From positions 17,359,650 to 17,423,649 of the forward strand of contig NC_079887.1 in assembly GCF_029227915.1 (NCBI RefSeq): a DNA stretch of 64,000 nucleotides. Direction: 5' to 3'. Numbering within the stretch: position 1 is the first letter of the stretch; each line of letters opens with the position of its first letter. Under the pieces are notes generated by a model. The model searched no databases and was not told the DNA's origin. It saw only the letters and a list, made by a program, of their open reading frames with translations. The stretch is from Hydractinia symbiolongicarpus (taxonomy: Eukaryota > Cnidaria > Hydrozoa > Anthoathecata > Hydractiniidae). Shown here in pieces: positions 20,334-33,328 of the stretch. Made by a program: the position numbers and the translations under genes.

Positions 20334-23230
20334 GCCATATTACAGCGTTTAGATACCTGTGCGCGTAGTTGACTGTGTTTTAAAGACATGGCGTAATGGA
20401 AAACGACTTGGGACGTCGTAGTCTATTAAAATTTGAAGGACTAGACCAATGGTAACCTGCGCAGGCACGTGGAACTACGTGATTGATGTGTAAGGCCTTT
20501 ATTAGGCAACAAAAGGCCATATTACAGCGTTTAGAGGCCTGTAAGCGTAGTTGACTGTGTTTTAAAGACATGATGCAATGGAAAGCAATTTGGGACGTCG
20601 TAGTCCATTGAGAGTGAAAGGATTAGACCAATGGTAAATAACACAGGCACGTGGAACCACGTGATTTACCTGTAAGGCCTTTATTAGGCATCAACAGGCC
20701 ATATTACAACGTTTAGAGGCCTGTGCACGTAGTTGACTCTGTTTTACAGACATGGTGTAATGGAAAAAGGCTTGGGACGGGAAAATCCATTAAGAGTGGA
20801 AGGATTAGCCCAATGGTAAACAGCGCAGGCACGTGGAACTACGTGATTTACGTGTAAGGCTTTTATTAGGCATTAAGACAACATATTATAGACTTTAGAG
20901 GCCTGTACACGTTGTTGACGGTGTTATAAAGACATGGCGTAATGGAACTCGACTTGGGACGTCGTAGTCAAATGAGAGTAGAAGGATTAGATCAATGGTA
21001 ACCTGCGCAGGTACGTGGAACCACGTGATTTATGTGTAGGGCCTTTATTTGGCGTCAAAAAGCCATATTACGGCCTTTAGAGGCCTGTTACGTAGTTGAC
21101 GGTGTTATAAAGCCGTGGCGCAATGGAAAACGACTTGGGAATTCGTAGTCCATTGAAAGGGAAAGGATTAGATCAATGGTAAATAGCACAGTCACGTGGA
21201 ACCACGTGATTTACGTGTAAGGCTTTTATTAGGCATTAAAACAACATATTATAGTCTTTAGAGGCCTGTACACGTAATTGATGGTGTTGTAAAGACATGG
21301 CGCAGTGGAAAACGACTTGGGACGTCGTAGTCTATTGAAATTTGAAGGACTAGACCAATGGTAACCTGCGCAGGCACGTGGAACTACGTGATTTATGTAT
21401 AGGGCCTTTATTTGCGTCAAAAGGCCATATTACGGGTCTTAGAGGCCTGTTACGTAGTTGACGGTGTTTTAAAGACATGATGCAATGGAAAGCCATTTGG
21501 GACTTCGTAGTCTATTGAGAGTAGAAGGATTAGACCAATGGTAACCTGCGAATGGCACGCTAAAACACGTGATTTACGTGTAAGGCCTTTATTAGGCGTA
21601 AAAAGCCCATATTACAGCGTTTAGATGCCTGTGCACGTAGTTGACTGTGTTATAAGGCCATGGCGAAATGGAAAAGGACTTGGGACGTCGTAGTCAAATG
21701 AGAGTAAAAGGATTAGATCAATGGTAACCTGCGCAGGTACGTGGAACCACGTGATTTATGTGTAGGGCCTTTATTTGGCGTCAAAAAGCCATATTACGGC
21801 CTTTAGAGGCCTGTTACGTAGTTGACGGTGTTATAAAGCCGTGGCACAATGGAAAACGACTTGGAAATTCGTAGTCCATTAAGAGGGAAAGGATTAGATC
21901 AATGGTAAATAGCACAGGCACGTGGAACCACGTGATTTACGTGTAAGGCCTTTGTTAGGCATCAAAAGGCCATATTACAGCGTTTAGAGGCCTGTGCGCG
22001 TTGTTGCCTGTGTTATAAAGCCATGGCGCAAAGGAAAACGACTTGGGAAGTCGTAGTCCATTGAGAGTGGAAGAATTAGACCAATGGTAGCCTGCGGAGG
22101 CACGTGGAACCACGTGATTTACGTGCAAGGCTTTTATTAATCATCAAAAGGCCATATTACAGTCTTTACAGGCCCATGCGCGTAGTTAACTGTGTTTTAA
22201 TGACATGACGCAATGGAAAACGATTTGGAAAGTCGTAGTCCATTGAGAGTGGAAGGATTAGGCCAATGGTAACCTGCGCAGGCACGAGGAACCACGTGAA
22301 TTTTTTAACACCTTTATTAGGCGTAAAAAGGCCATATTTCAGCCTTTAGAGGCCTGTACACGTAGTTGACGTTGTTTTAAAGACATGACGCAGTGGAAAA
22401 CGACTTGGGACGTCGTAGTCTATTGAGAGTGGAAGGATTAGACCAATGGTAACCTGCGCAGGCACGTGGAACTACGTGATTTATGTATAGGGCCTTTATT
22501 TGGCGTCAAAAGGCCATATTACGGCTCTTAGAGGCCTGTTACGTAGTTGACGGTGTTATAAAGCCATGGCGCAATGGAAAACGACTTGGGAATTCGTAGT
22601 CCATTGAAAGGGAAAGGATTAGATCAATGGTAAATAGCACAGTCACGTGGAACCACGTGATTTACGTGTAAGGCTTTTATTAGGCATTAAAACAACATAT
22701 TATAGCCTTTAGAGGCCTGTTACGTAGTTGACGGTGTTATAAAGCCGTGGCGCAATGGAAAACGACTTGGGAATTCGTAGTCCATTGAGAGGGAAAGGAT
22801 TAGGCCAATGGTGACCTGCGCAGGCACGAGGAACCACTTGAAATTTTTAACGCCTTTATTAGGCGTAAAAAGGCCATATTTCGGCCTTTAGAGGCCTGTA
22901 CACGTAGTTGACGGTGATATCATGCCATGGCGCTTTGGAAAACCATTTGGGACGTGGAAAATGATTGAGAGTTGAAGGATTAGACCAATGGTAACCTGCG
23001 CAGGCACGAGGAACCACGTGAAATTTTTAACGCCTTTATTAGGCGTAAAAAGGCCATATTTCAGCCTTTAGAGGCCTGTACACGTAGTTGACGTTGTTTT
23101 AAAGACATGACGCAGTGGAAAACGACTTGGGACGTCGTAGTGTATTGAAATTTGAAGGACTAGACCAATGGTAACCTGCGCAGGCACGTGGAACTTCGTG
23201 ATTTATGTATAAGGCCTTTATTTGGCGTCA

Positions 23231-23251
23231 AAAGGCCATATTACGGCCTTT
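23231..23251. other. Second dyad: 7-bp arms around a 7-base centre
   Basis: AAAGGCC-ATATTAC-GGCCTTT, a perfect inverted repeat in the second half of many monomers. It is followed closely by AGAGGCCT. Types A, C, F and G have CAGCG in place of CGGCC and lose the right arm. Confidence 0.82.
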
Positions 23252-23537
23252 AGAGGCCTATTAGGTAGTTGACGGTGTTATAAAGCCATGGCTCAATGGA
23301 AAACGACTTGGGAATTCTTTGTCCATTGAAAGGGAAAGGATTAGATCAATGTTAAACAGCGCAGTAACGTGGAACCAGGTGATTTACGTGTAAGGTCTTT
23401 ATTAGGCATCAAAAGGCCATATTACAGCGTTTAGAGACCTGTGCGTGTAGTTGACTGTGTTTTAAAGACATGGCGTAATGGAAAATGACTTGATACGTCG
23501 TAGTCTATTGAGAGTGGAAGGATTAGACCAATGGTAA

Positions 23538-23572
23538 CCTGCGCAGGCACGTGGAACCACGTGATTTACGTG
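23538..23572. other. Dyad-symmetry core of the monomer (reference example)
   Basis: CCTGCGCAGG at 23538-23547 is a perfect 10-bp palindrome. It directly abuts CACGTGGAACCACGTG at 23548-23563, two 7-bp inverted arms around AA. The right arm overlaps a third dyad, CACGT-GATTT-ACGTG at 23558-23572. The arrangement recurs in many monomers (for example G at 18193 and 30371). Other types keep only part: AACAGCGCAGG and ATAGCACAGG lose the palindrome, and GAACTACGTG or GAGGAACC weaken the CACGTG pair. Whether it binds a protein or forms a cruciform is not visible from sequence. Confidence 0.85.
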
Positions 23573-24394
23573 TAAGGCCTTTATTAGGCGTAAAAAGCCC
23601 ATATTATGGCCTTTAGAGGGCTTTGCGCGCAGTTGACGGTGTTTTAAAGACATGGCGCAATGGAAAACGACTTGGGACATCGTAGTCTATTGAAATTTGA
23701 AGGACTAGAGCAATGGTAACCTGCGCAGGCACGTGGAACTACGTGATTTATGTGTAGGGCCTTTATTTGGCAACAAAAGGCGATATTACAGCGTTTAGAG
23801 GCCTTTAAGCGTAGTTGACTGTGTTTTAAAGACATGATGCAATGGAAAGCCATTTGGGACGTCGTAGTCTATTGAGAGTAGAAGGATTAGACCAATGATA
23901 ACCTGCGAATGGCACGCTAAAACACGTGATTTACGTGTAAGGCCTATATTAGGCGTGAAAAGCCCATATTACAGCGTTTAGATGCCTGTGCACATAGTTG
24001 ACTGTGATATAAGGCCGTGGCGAAATGGAAAAGGACTTGGGACGTCGTAGTCAAATGAGAGTAAAAGGATTAGATCAATGGTAACCTGCGCAGGTACGTG
24101 GAACCACGTGATTTATATGTAGGGCCTTTATTTGGCGTCAAAAGGCCATATTACGGCCTTTAGAGGCCTGTTACGTAGTTGACGGTTTTATAAAGCCATG
24201 GCGCAATGGAAAACGACTTGGCAATTCGTAGTGCATTGAGAGGGAAAGGATTAGATCAAAGGTAATTAGCACAGGCACGTGGAACCACGTGATTTACGTG
24301 TAAGGCCTTTATTAGGCGTAAAAAGCCCATATTATGGCCTTTAGAGGCCTGTGCGCGCAGTTGACCGTGTTTTAAAGACATGGCGCAGTGGAAA

Positions 24395-24411
24395 ACGACT
24401 TGGGACGTCGT
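24395..24411. other. Third dyad near the monomer front
   Basis: ACGAC-TTGGGAC-GTCGT, 5-bp arms overlapping the palindrome GACGTC. In the A and G types the same place carries GACTT-GGG-AAGTC, again a dyad although the bases differ. Retention of symmetry through different sequences is suggestive but short arms can arise by chance. Confidence 0.7.
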
Positions 24412-24688
24412 AGTCTATTGAGAGTTGAAGGACTAGACCAATGGTAACCTGCGCAGGCACGTGGAACTACTTGATTTATGTATAAGGCCTTTATTTGGAG
24501 TCAAAAGGCCATATTACGGCCCTTAGAGGCCTGTTACGTAGTTGACGGTGTTATAAAACCATGGCGCAATGGAAAACGACTTGGGAATTCTTTGTCCATT
24601 GAAAGGGAAAGGATTAGATCAATGGTAAACAGCGCAGGCACGTGGAACCACGTGATTTACGTGTAAGGTGTTTATTAGGCATCAAAAT

Positions 24689-27600
24689 GCCATATTACAG
24701 CGTTTAGATACCTGTGCGCGTAGTTGACTGTGTTTTAAAGACATGGCGTAATGGAAAACGACTTGGGACGTCGTAGTCTATTAAAATTTGAAGGACTAGA
24801 CCAATGGTAACCTGCGCAGGCACGTGGAACTACGTGATTGATGTGTAAGGCCTTTATTAGGCAACAAAAGGCCATATTACAGCGTTTAGAGGCCTGTAAG
24901 CGTAGTTGACTGTGTTTTAAAGACATGATGCAATGGAAAGCAATTTGGGACGTCGTAGTCCATTGAGAGTGAAAGGATTAGACCAATGGTAAATAACACA
25001 GGCACGTGGAACCACGTGATTTACCTGTAAGGCCTTTATTAGGCATCAACAGGCCATATTACAACGTTTAGAGGCCTGTGCACGTAGTTGACTCTGTTTT
25101 ACAGACATGGTGTAATGGAAAAAGGCTTGGGACGGGAAAATCCATTAAGAGTGGAAGGATTAGCCCAATGGTAAACAGCGCAGGCACGTGGAACTACGTG
25201 ATTTACGTGTAAGGCTTTTATTAGGCATTAAGACAACATATTATAGACTTTAGAGGCCTGTACACGTTGTTGACGGTGTTATAAAGACATGGCGTAATGG
25301 AACTCGACTTGGGACGTCGTAGTCAAATGAGAGTAGAAGGATTAGATCAATGGTAACCTGCGCAGGTACGTGGAACCACGTGATTTATGTGTAGGGCCTT
25401 TATTTGGCGTCAAAAAGCCATATTACGGCCTTTAGAGGCCTGTTACGTAGTTGACGGTGTTATAAAGCCGTGGCGCAATGGAAAACGACTTGGGAATTCG
25501 TAGTCCATTGAAAGGGAAAGGATTAGATCAATGGTAAATAGCACAGTCACGTGGAACCACGTGATTTACGTGTAAGGCTTTTATTAGGCATTAAAACAAC
25601 ATATTATAGTCTTTAGAGGCCTGTACACGTAATTGATGGTGTTGTAAAGACATGGCGCAGTGGAAAACGACTTGGGACGTCGTAGTCTATTGAAATTTGA
25701 AGGACTAGACCAATGGTAACCTGCGCAGGCACGTGGAACTACGTGATTTATGTATAGGGCCTTTATTTGCGTCAAAAGGCCATATTACGGGTCTTAGAGG
25801 CCTGTTACGTAGTTGACGGTGTTTTAAAGACATGATGCAATGGAAAGCCATTTGGGACTTCGTAGTCTATTGAGAGTAGAAGGATTAGACCAATGGTAAC
25901 CTGCGAATGGCACGCTAAAACACGTGATTTACGTGTAAGGCCTTTATTAGGCGTAAAAAGCCCATATTACAGCGTTTAGATGCCTGTGCACGTAGTTGAC
26001 TGTGTTATAAGGCCATGGCGAAATGGAAAAGGACTTGGGACGTCGTAGTCAAATGAGAGTAAAAGGATTAGATCAATGGTAACCTGCGCAGGTACGTGGA
26101 ACCACGTGATTTATGTGTAGGGCCTTTATTTGGCGTCAAAAAGCCATATTACGGCCTTTAGAGGCCTGTTACGTAGTTGACGGTGTTATAAAGCCGTGGC
26201 ACAATGGAAAACGACTTGGAAATTCGTAGTCCATTAAGAGGGAAAGGATTAGATCAATGGTAAATAGCACAGGCACGTGGAACCACGTGATTTACGTGTA
26301 AGGCCTTTGTTAGGCATCAAAAGGCCATATTACAGCGTTTAGAGGCCTGTGCGCGTTGTTGCCTGTGTTATAAAGCCATGGCGCAAAGGAAAACGACTTG
26401 GGAAGTCGTAGTCCATTGAGAGTGGAAGAATTAGACCAATGGTAGCCTGCGGAGGCACGTGGAACCACGTGATTTACGTGCAAGGCTTTTATTAATCATC
26501 AAAAGGCCATATTACAGTCTTTACAGGCCCATGCGCGTAGTTAACTGTGTTTTAATGACATGACGCAATGGAAAACGATTTGGAAAGTCGTAGTCCATTG
26601 AGAGTGGAAGGATTAGGCCAATGGTAACCTGCGCAGGCACGAGGAACCACGTGAATTTTTTAACACCTTTATTAGGCGTAAAAAGGCCATATTTCAGCCT
26701 TTAGAGGCCTGTACACGTAGTTGACGTTGTTTTAAAGACATGACGCAGTGGAAAACGACTTGGGACGTCGTAGTCTATTGAGAGTGGAAGGATTAGACCA
26801 ATGGTAACCTGCGCAGGCACGTGGAACTACGTGATTTATGTATAGGGCCTTTATTTGGCGTCAAAAGGCCATATTACGGCTCTTAGAGGCCTGTTACGTA
26901 GTTGACGGTGTTATAAAGCCATGGCGCAATGGAAAACGACTTGGGAATTCGTAGTCCATTGAAAGGGAAAGGATTAGATCAATGGTAAATAGCACAGTCA
27001 CGTGGAACCACGTGATTTACGTGTAAGGCTTTTATTAGGCATTAAAACAACATATTATAGCCTTTAGAGGCCTGTTACGTAGTTGACGGTGTTATAAAGC
27101 CGTGGCGCAATGGAAAACGACTTGGGAATTCGTAGTCCATTGAGAGGGAAAGGATTAGGCCAATGGTGACCTGCGCAGGCACGAGGAACCACTTGAAATT
27201 TTTAACGCCTTTATTAGGCGTAAAAAGGCCATATTTCGGCCTTTAGAGGCCTGTACACGTAGTTGACGGTGATATCATGCCATGGCGCTTTGGAAAACCA
27301 TTTGGGACGTGGAAAATGATTGAGAGTTGAAGGATTAGACCAATGGTAACCTGCGCAGGCACGAGGAACCACGTGAAATTTTTAACGCCTTTATTAGGCG
27401 TAAAAAGGCCATATTTCAGCCTTTAGAGGCCTGTACACGTAGTTGACGTTGTTTTAAAGACATGACGCAGTGGAAAACGACTTGGGACGTCGTAGTGAAT
27501 TGAAATTTGAAGGACTAGACCAATGGTAACCTGCGCAGGCACGTGGAACTTCGTGATTTATGTATAAGGCCTTTATTTGGCGTCAAAAGGCCATATTACG

Positions 27601-29063
27601 GCCTTTAGAGGCCTATTAGGTAGTTGACGGTGTTATAAAGCCATGGCTCAATGGAAAACGACTTGGGAATTCTTTGTCCATTGAAAGGGAAAGGATTAGA
27701 TCAATGTTAAACAGCGCAGTAACGTGGAACCAGGTGATTTACGTGTAAGGTCTTTATTAGGCATCAAAAGGCCATATTACAGCGTTTAGAGACCTGTGCG
27801 TGTAGTTGACTGTGTTTTAAAGACATGGCGTAATGGAAAATGACTTGATACGTCGTAGTCTATTGAGAGTGGAAGGATTAGACCAATGGTAACCTGCGCA
27901 GGCACGTGGAACCACGTGATTTACGTGTAAGGCCTTTATTAGGCGTAAAAAGCCCATATTATGGCCTTTAGAGGGCTTTGCGCGCAGTTGACGGTGTTTT
28001 AAAGACATGGCGCAATGGAAAACGACTTGGGACATCGTAGTCTATTGAAATTTGAAGGACTAGAGCAATGGTAACCTGCGCAGGCACGTGGAACTACGTG
28101 ATTTATGTGTAGGGCCTTTATTTGGCAACAAAAGGCGATATTACAGCGTTTAGAGGCCTTTAAGCGTAGTTGACTGTGTTTTAAAGACATGATGCAATGG
28201 AAAGCCATTTGGGACGTCGTAGTCTATTGAGAGTAGAAGGATTAGACCAATGATAACCTGCGAATGGCACGCTAAAACACGTGATTTACGTGTAAGGCCT
28301 ATATTAGGCGTGAAAAGCCCATATTACAGCGTTTAGATGCCTGTGCACATAGTTGACTGTGATATAAGGCCGTGGCGAAATGGAAAAGGACTTGGGACGT
28401 CGTAGTCAAATGAGAGTAAAAGGATTAGATCAATGGTAACCTGCGCAGGTACGTGGAACCACGTGATTTATATGTAGGGCCTTTATTTGGCGTCAAAAGG
28501 CCATATTACGGCCTTTAGAGGCCTGTTACGTAGTTGACGGTTTTATAAAGCCATGGCGCAATGGAAAACGACTTGGCAATTCGTAGTGCATTGAGAGGGA
28601 AAGGATTAGATCAAAGGTAATTAGCACAGGCACGTGGAACCACGTGATTTACGTGTAAGGCCTTTATTAGGCGTAAAAAGCCCATATTATGGCCTTTAGA
28701 GGCCTGTGCGCGCAGTTGACCGTGTTTTAAAGACATGGCGCAGTGGAAAACGACTTGGGACGTCGTAGTCTATTGAGAGTTGAAGGACTAGACCAATGGT
28801 AACCTGCGCAGGCACGTGGAACTACTTGATTTATGTATAAGGCCTTTATTTGGAGTCAAAAGGCCATATTACGGCCCTTAGAGGCCTGTTACGTAGTTGA
28901 CGGTGTTATAAAACCATGGCGCAATGGAAAACGACTTGGGAATTCTTTGTCCATTGAAAGGGAAAGGATTAGATCAATGGTAAACAGCGCAGGCACGTGG
29001 AACCACGTGATTTACGTGTAAGGTGTTTATTAGGCATCAAAATGCCATATTACAGCGTTTAGA
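24689..29063 (+). repeat. 24-monomer HOR, copy 2
   Basis: Matches copy 1 at an offset of 4355 bp across its whole length. The one difference I noted is GTAGTGAATTG near 27496 for GTAGTGTATTG near 23141. Homology starts at 24689 and ends at 29063, where CGTTTAGAGACC replaces CGTTTAGATACC. Such near-identity over 4.3 kb means either a very recent duplication or an assembly duplication. Confidence 0.92.
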
Positions 29064-31156
29064 GACCTATGTGCGTAGTTGAGTGTGTTTTAAAGACATG
29101 GCGTAATGGAAAACGACTTGGGAATTCGTAGTCCATTGAGAAGGAAAGGATTAGATCAATGGTAAATAGCACAGGCACGTGGATCCACGTGATTTACGTG
29201 AAAGGCCTTCATTAGGTATCAAAAGGCCATATTACAGCGTTTAGAGGCCTGTGCGCGTAGTTGACTGTGTTATAAAGCCATGGCGCAAAGGAAAACGACT
29301 TGGGAAGTCGTAGTTCATTGAGAGTGGAATGATTAGACCAATGGTAAACAGCGCAGGCACGTGGAACCACGTGATTTACGTGTAAGGCCTTTATTAGGCA
29401 ACAAAAGGCGATATTACAGCGTTTAGAGGCCTGTAAGCGTAGTTGACTGTGTTTTAAAGACATGATGCAATGGAAAGCCATTTGGGACGTCGTAGTCTAT
29501 TGAGAGTAGAAGGATTAGACCAATGGTAACCTGCGAATGGCACGCTAAAACACGTGATTTACGTGTAAGGCCTTTATTAGTCGTAGAAAGCCCATATTAC
29601 AGCGTTTAGATGCCTGTGCACGTAGTTGACTGTGTTATAAGGCCATGGTGAAATGGAAAAGGACTTGGGACGTCGTAGTCAAATGAGATTAAAAGGATTA
29701 GATCAATGGTAACCTGCGCAGGTACGTGGAACCACGTAATTTATGTGTAGGGCCTTTATTTGGCGTCAAAAGGCCATATTACGGCCTTTAGAGGCCTGTT
29801 ACGTAGTTGACGGTGTTATAAAGCCATGGCGCAATGGAAAACGACTTGGGAATTCGTAGTCCATTGAGAGGGAAAGGATTAGATCAATGGTAAATAGCAC
29901 AGGCACGTGGAACCACGTGATTTACGTGTAAGGCCTTTATTAGGCATCAAAAGGCCATATTTCAGCGTTTAGAGGCCTGTGCGCGTAGTCGACTGTGTTA
30001 TAAAGCCATGACGCAATGTAAAACGATTTGGGACGTCGTAGACTATTGAAATATGAAGGACTAGACCAATGGTAACCTGCGCAGGCACGTGGAACTACGT
30101 GATTTATGTATAAGGTCTTTATTTGGCGTCAAAATGCCATATTACGGCCTTTAGAGGCCTATTAGGTAGTTGACGGTGTTATAAAGCCATGGCACAATGG
30201 AAAACGACTTGGGAATTCTTAGTCCATTGAAAGGGAAAGGATTAGATCAATTGTAAACAGCGCAGGCACGTGGAACCACGTGATTTACGTGTAAGGTCTT
30301 TATTAGGCATCAAAAGGCCATATTACAGCGTTTAGAGACCTGTGCGCGTAGTTGACTGTGTTTTAAAGACATGGCGTAATGGAAAATGACTTGATACGTC
30401 GTAGTCTATTGAGAGTGGAAGGATTAGACCAATGGTAACCTGCGCAGGCACGTGGAACCACGTGAGTTACGTGTAAGGCCTTTATTAGGCGTAAAAAGCC
30501 CATATTATGGCCTTTAGAGGGCTTTGCGCGCAGTTGACGGTGTTTTAAAGACATGGCGCAATGGAAAACGACTTGGTACGTCGTAGTCTATTGAAATTTG
30601 AAGGACTAGACCAATGGTAACCTGCGCAGGCACGTGGAACTACGTGATTTATGTGTAGGGCCTTTATTTGGCGTCAAAAGGGCATATTACGGTCTTTAGA
30701 GGCCTGTTATGTAGTTGACGGTGTTATAAAGCAATGGCGCAATGGAAAACGACTTGGGAATTTGTAGTCCATTGAGAGGGAAAGGATTAGATCAATGGTA
30801 AATAGCACAGGCACGTGGAACCACGTGATTTACGTGTAAGGCCTTTATTAGGCATCAAAAGGCCATATTACATCGTTTAGAGGCCTGTGCGCGTAGTTGA
30901 CTGTGTTATAAAGCCATGGCGCAATGGAAAGCCATTTGGGACGTCGTAATCTATTGAGAGTAGAAGGATTAGATCAATGGTAACCTGCGCAGGTACGTGG
31001 AACCACGTGATTATTTTTAAGGCCCTTATTAGGCGTAGAAAGGCCATATTACGGGCTTTAGAGGCCTGTGCGCGTAGTTGACTGTGTTTTAAGGACATGG
31101 CGCATTGGAAAACGACTTGAGACGTCGTAGTCTATTGAGGGTTGAAGGACTAGACC
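29064..31156 (+). repeat. Mosaic monomers after the 24-mer array
   Basis: About 11-12 monomers of mixed type. It contains a variant of 23288-23834 (for example 30189 onward, with ATGACTTGATACGTCG near 30386) and a right-half type with GATTATTTTTAAGGCCCTTATTAGG near 31010. I found no single in-register copy of the complete stretch within the window. Confidence 0.75.
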
Positions 31157-32040
31157 AATGGTAACCTACGCAGGCACGTGGAAATACGTGATTTATGTGT
31201 ATGGCTTTTATTGGGCATCAAAAGGCCATATTACAGTCTTTACAGGCCTGTGCGCGTAGTTGATTGTGTTTTAATTACATGACGCAATGTAAAAATATTT
31301 GGGAAGTCGTATTCCATTGAGAGTGGAAGGATTAGGCCAATGGTAACCTGCGCAGGCACGAGGAAATTCGTGATTTATGTGTAAGGCTTTTTTTTGGCGC
31401 CAAAAGCCATATCACGGCCTTTAGAGGCCTGTTAGCGTAGTTGACGGTGTTATAAAGCCATGGCGCAATGGAAAACGTCTTTGGAAGTCGTAATCCATTA
31501 AGAGTGGAAGGATTGGACCAATGGGAAACAGTGCAGGCACGTGGAACCACGTGTTTTACGTGTAAGGCCTTTATTAGGTATCAAAAGGCCATATTACGGC
31601 CTTCAGAGGCCTATAAGCGTAGTTGACGCTGTTGAAAAGCCATGCCGCAATGGAAAACGACATGCAAAGTCGTAGTCCATTGAGAGTGGAAGAATTAGAA
31701 CAATGGTAACCTGTGCAGGCACTTGGAACCACGTGATTTATGTACAAGGCTTTTATTAAGCATCAAAAGGCCATATTACAGTCTTTACAGGCCTGTGCGC
31801 GCAGTTGACTGTGTTTTAAAGACATCACGCAGTGGAAAACGACTTGGGACGTCGTAGTCTATTGAAATTTGAAGGACTAGACCAATGGTAACCTGCGCAG
31901 GCACGTGGAACTACGTGATTTATGTATAGGGCCTTTATTTGGCGTCAAAAGGCCATATTACGGCCTTTAGAGGCCTGTTACGTAGTTGACAGTGTTATAA
32001 AGCCATGACGCAATGGAAAACGACTTGGGAATTCGTAGTC
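31157..32040 (+). repeat. 0.88-kb segment duplicated at 35518-36400, copy 1
   Basis: Contains GCAATGTAAAAATATTTGG (31287), TTGGCGCCAAAAGCC (31394), GTCTTTGGAAGTCG and GCCGCAATGGAAAACGACATGC. The offset to the second copy is 4361 bp before, and 4360 bp after, a T-run at 31388 that is one base longer here. The shared CTTCAGAGGCC supports common descent. Confidence 0.83.
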
Positions 32041-32994
32041 TATTGAGAGTGGAAGGATTAGACCAATGGTAACCTGCGCAGGCACGTGGAACCACGTGAT
32101 TTACGTGTAAGGCCTTTATTAGGCGTAAAAAGCCCATATTATGGCCCTTAGAGGCCTTTGCGCGCAGTTGACGGTGTTTTAAGAACATGGCGCAATGGAA
32201 AACGACTTGGGACGTCGTAGTCTATTGAAATTTGAAGGACTAGATCAATGGTAACCTGTGCAGGCACGTGGAACTACGTGATTTATGTGTAGGGCCTTTA
32301 TTTGGCGTCAATAGGGCATATTACGGCCTTTAGAGGCCTGTTACGTAGTTGACGGTGTTATAAAGCCATGGCGCAATGGAAAACGTCTTTGGAAGTCGTA
32401 ATCCATTAAGAGTGGAAGGATTGGACCAATGGTAAACAGCGCAGGCACGTGGAACCACGTGTTTTACGTGTAAGGCCTTTATTAGGTATCAAAAGGCCAT
32501 ATTACGGCCTTTAGAGGCCTATAAGCGTAGTTGACGCTGTTAAGAAGCCATGCCGCAATGGAAAACGACATGCAAAGTCGTATTCCATTGAGAGTGGAAG
32601 AATTAGAACAATGGTAACCTGCGCAGGCACTTGGAACCACGTGATTTATGTACAAGGCTTTTATTAAGCATCAAAAGGCCATATTACAGTCTTTACAGGC
32701 CTGTGCGCGTAGTTGGTTGTGTTTTAATGACATGACGCAATGTAAAACGATTTGGGAAGTCGTATTCCATTGAGAGTGGAAAGATTAGGCCAGTGGTAAC
32801 CTGCGCAGGCACGAGGAACCACGTGAAATTTTTAACGCCTTTACTAGGCGTAAAAAGGCCATATTTCGGCCTTTAGAGGCCTGTACACGTAGTTGACGTT
32901 GTTATAAAGCCATGGCGCAATGGAAAACGACTTCGAAAGTCGTAGTCCATTGAGAGTGGAAGGATTAAACCAATGGTAACCTACGCAGGCACGT
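32041..32994 (+). repeat. Mosaic monomers
   Basis: About five monomers. 32387-32720 repeats the GTCTTTGGAAGTCG and GACATGCAAAGTCG types already seen at 31470-31800 with small differences, and 32819 carries GTGAAATTTTTAACGCC typical of the 14-mer to the right. Confidence 0.73.
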
Positions 32995-33328
32995 AGAACC
33001 ACGTAATTTACGTGTAAAGACTTTATTAGGCGTAAAAAGCCCATATTATGGCCTTTAGAGGCCTGTGCGCGCAGTTGACTGTGTTCTAAAGACATAACGC
33101 AGTGGAAAACGACTTGGGACGTCGTAGTCTATTGAAACTTGAAGGACTAGACCAATGGTAACCTGCGCAGGCACGTGGAACTACGTGATTTATGTATAGG
33201 GCCTTTATTTGGCGTCAAAAGGCCATATTACGGCCTTTAGAGGCCTGTTACGTAGTTGACGGTGTTATAAAGCGATGACGCAATGGAAAACGACTTGGGA
33301 ATTCGTAGTCCATTGAAAGGGAAAGGAT
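32995..33328 (+). repeat. Segment shared with about 36630-36963
   Basis: Carries the rare GTGTTCTAAAGACATAACGCAG at 33080 and GAAACTTGAAGGAC, found again at an offset of 3635 bp. The same rare type becomes monomer 4 of the 14-mer HOR (42719). Confidence 0.78.

Larger units (their letters stand above)
20334..24688 (+). repeat. 24-monomer HOR, copy 1 (4355 bp)
   Basis: Monomer starts are 20388, 20570, 20752, 20934, 21115, 21297, 21477, 21660, 21841, 22023, 22205, 22385, 22566, 22747, 22927, 23107, 23288, 23470, 23652, 23834, 24017, 24198, 24380 and 24561. The first three resemble B, C and D; the next eight follow monomers 10, 11 and 1-6 of the 11-mer HOR; the rest are further types with GAGGAACCACGTGAAATTTTTAACG and GGCGTAAAAAGCCC motifs that become common to the right. 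Confidence 0.92.

Noticed and set aside
23231-23251. Hairpin of an RNA gene or tRNA-like structure
   Set aside because: The inverted repeat is part of every related monomer. No A/B box pair or cloverleaf was seen.
31377-31400. Insertion of foreign sequence at the T-rich GGCTTTTTTTTGGCGCC
   Set aside because: It is a homopolymer length change within a normal monomer; the same site at 35746 has one T fewer.
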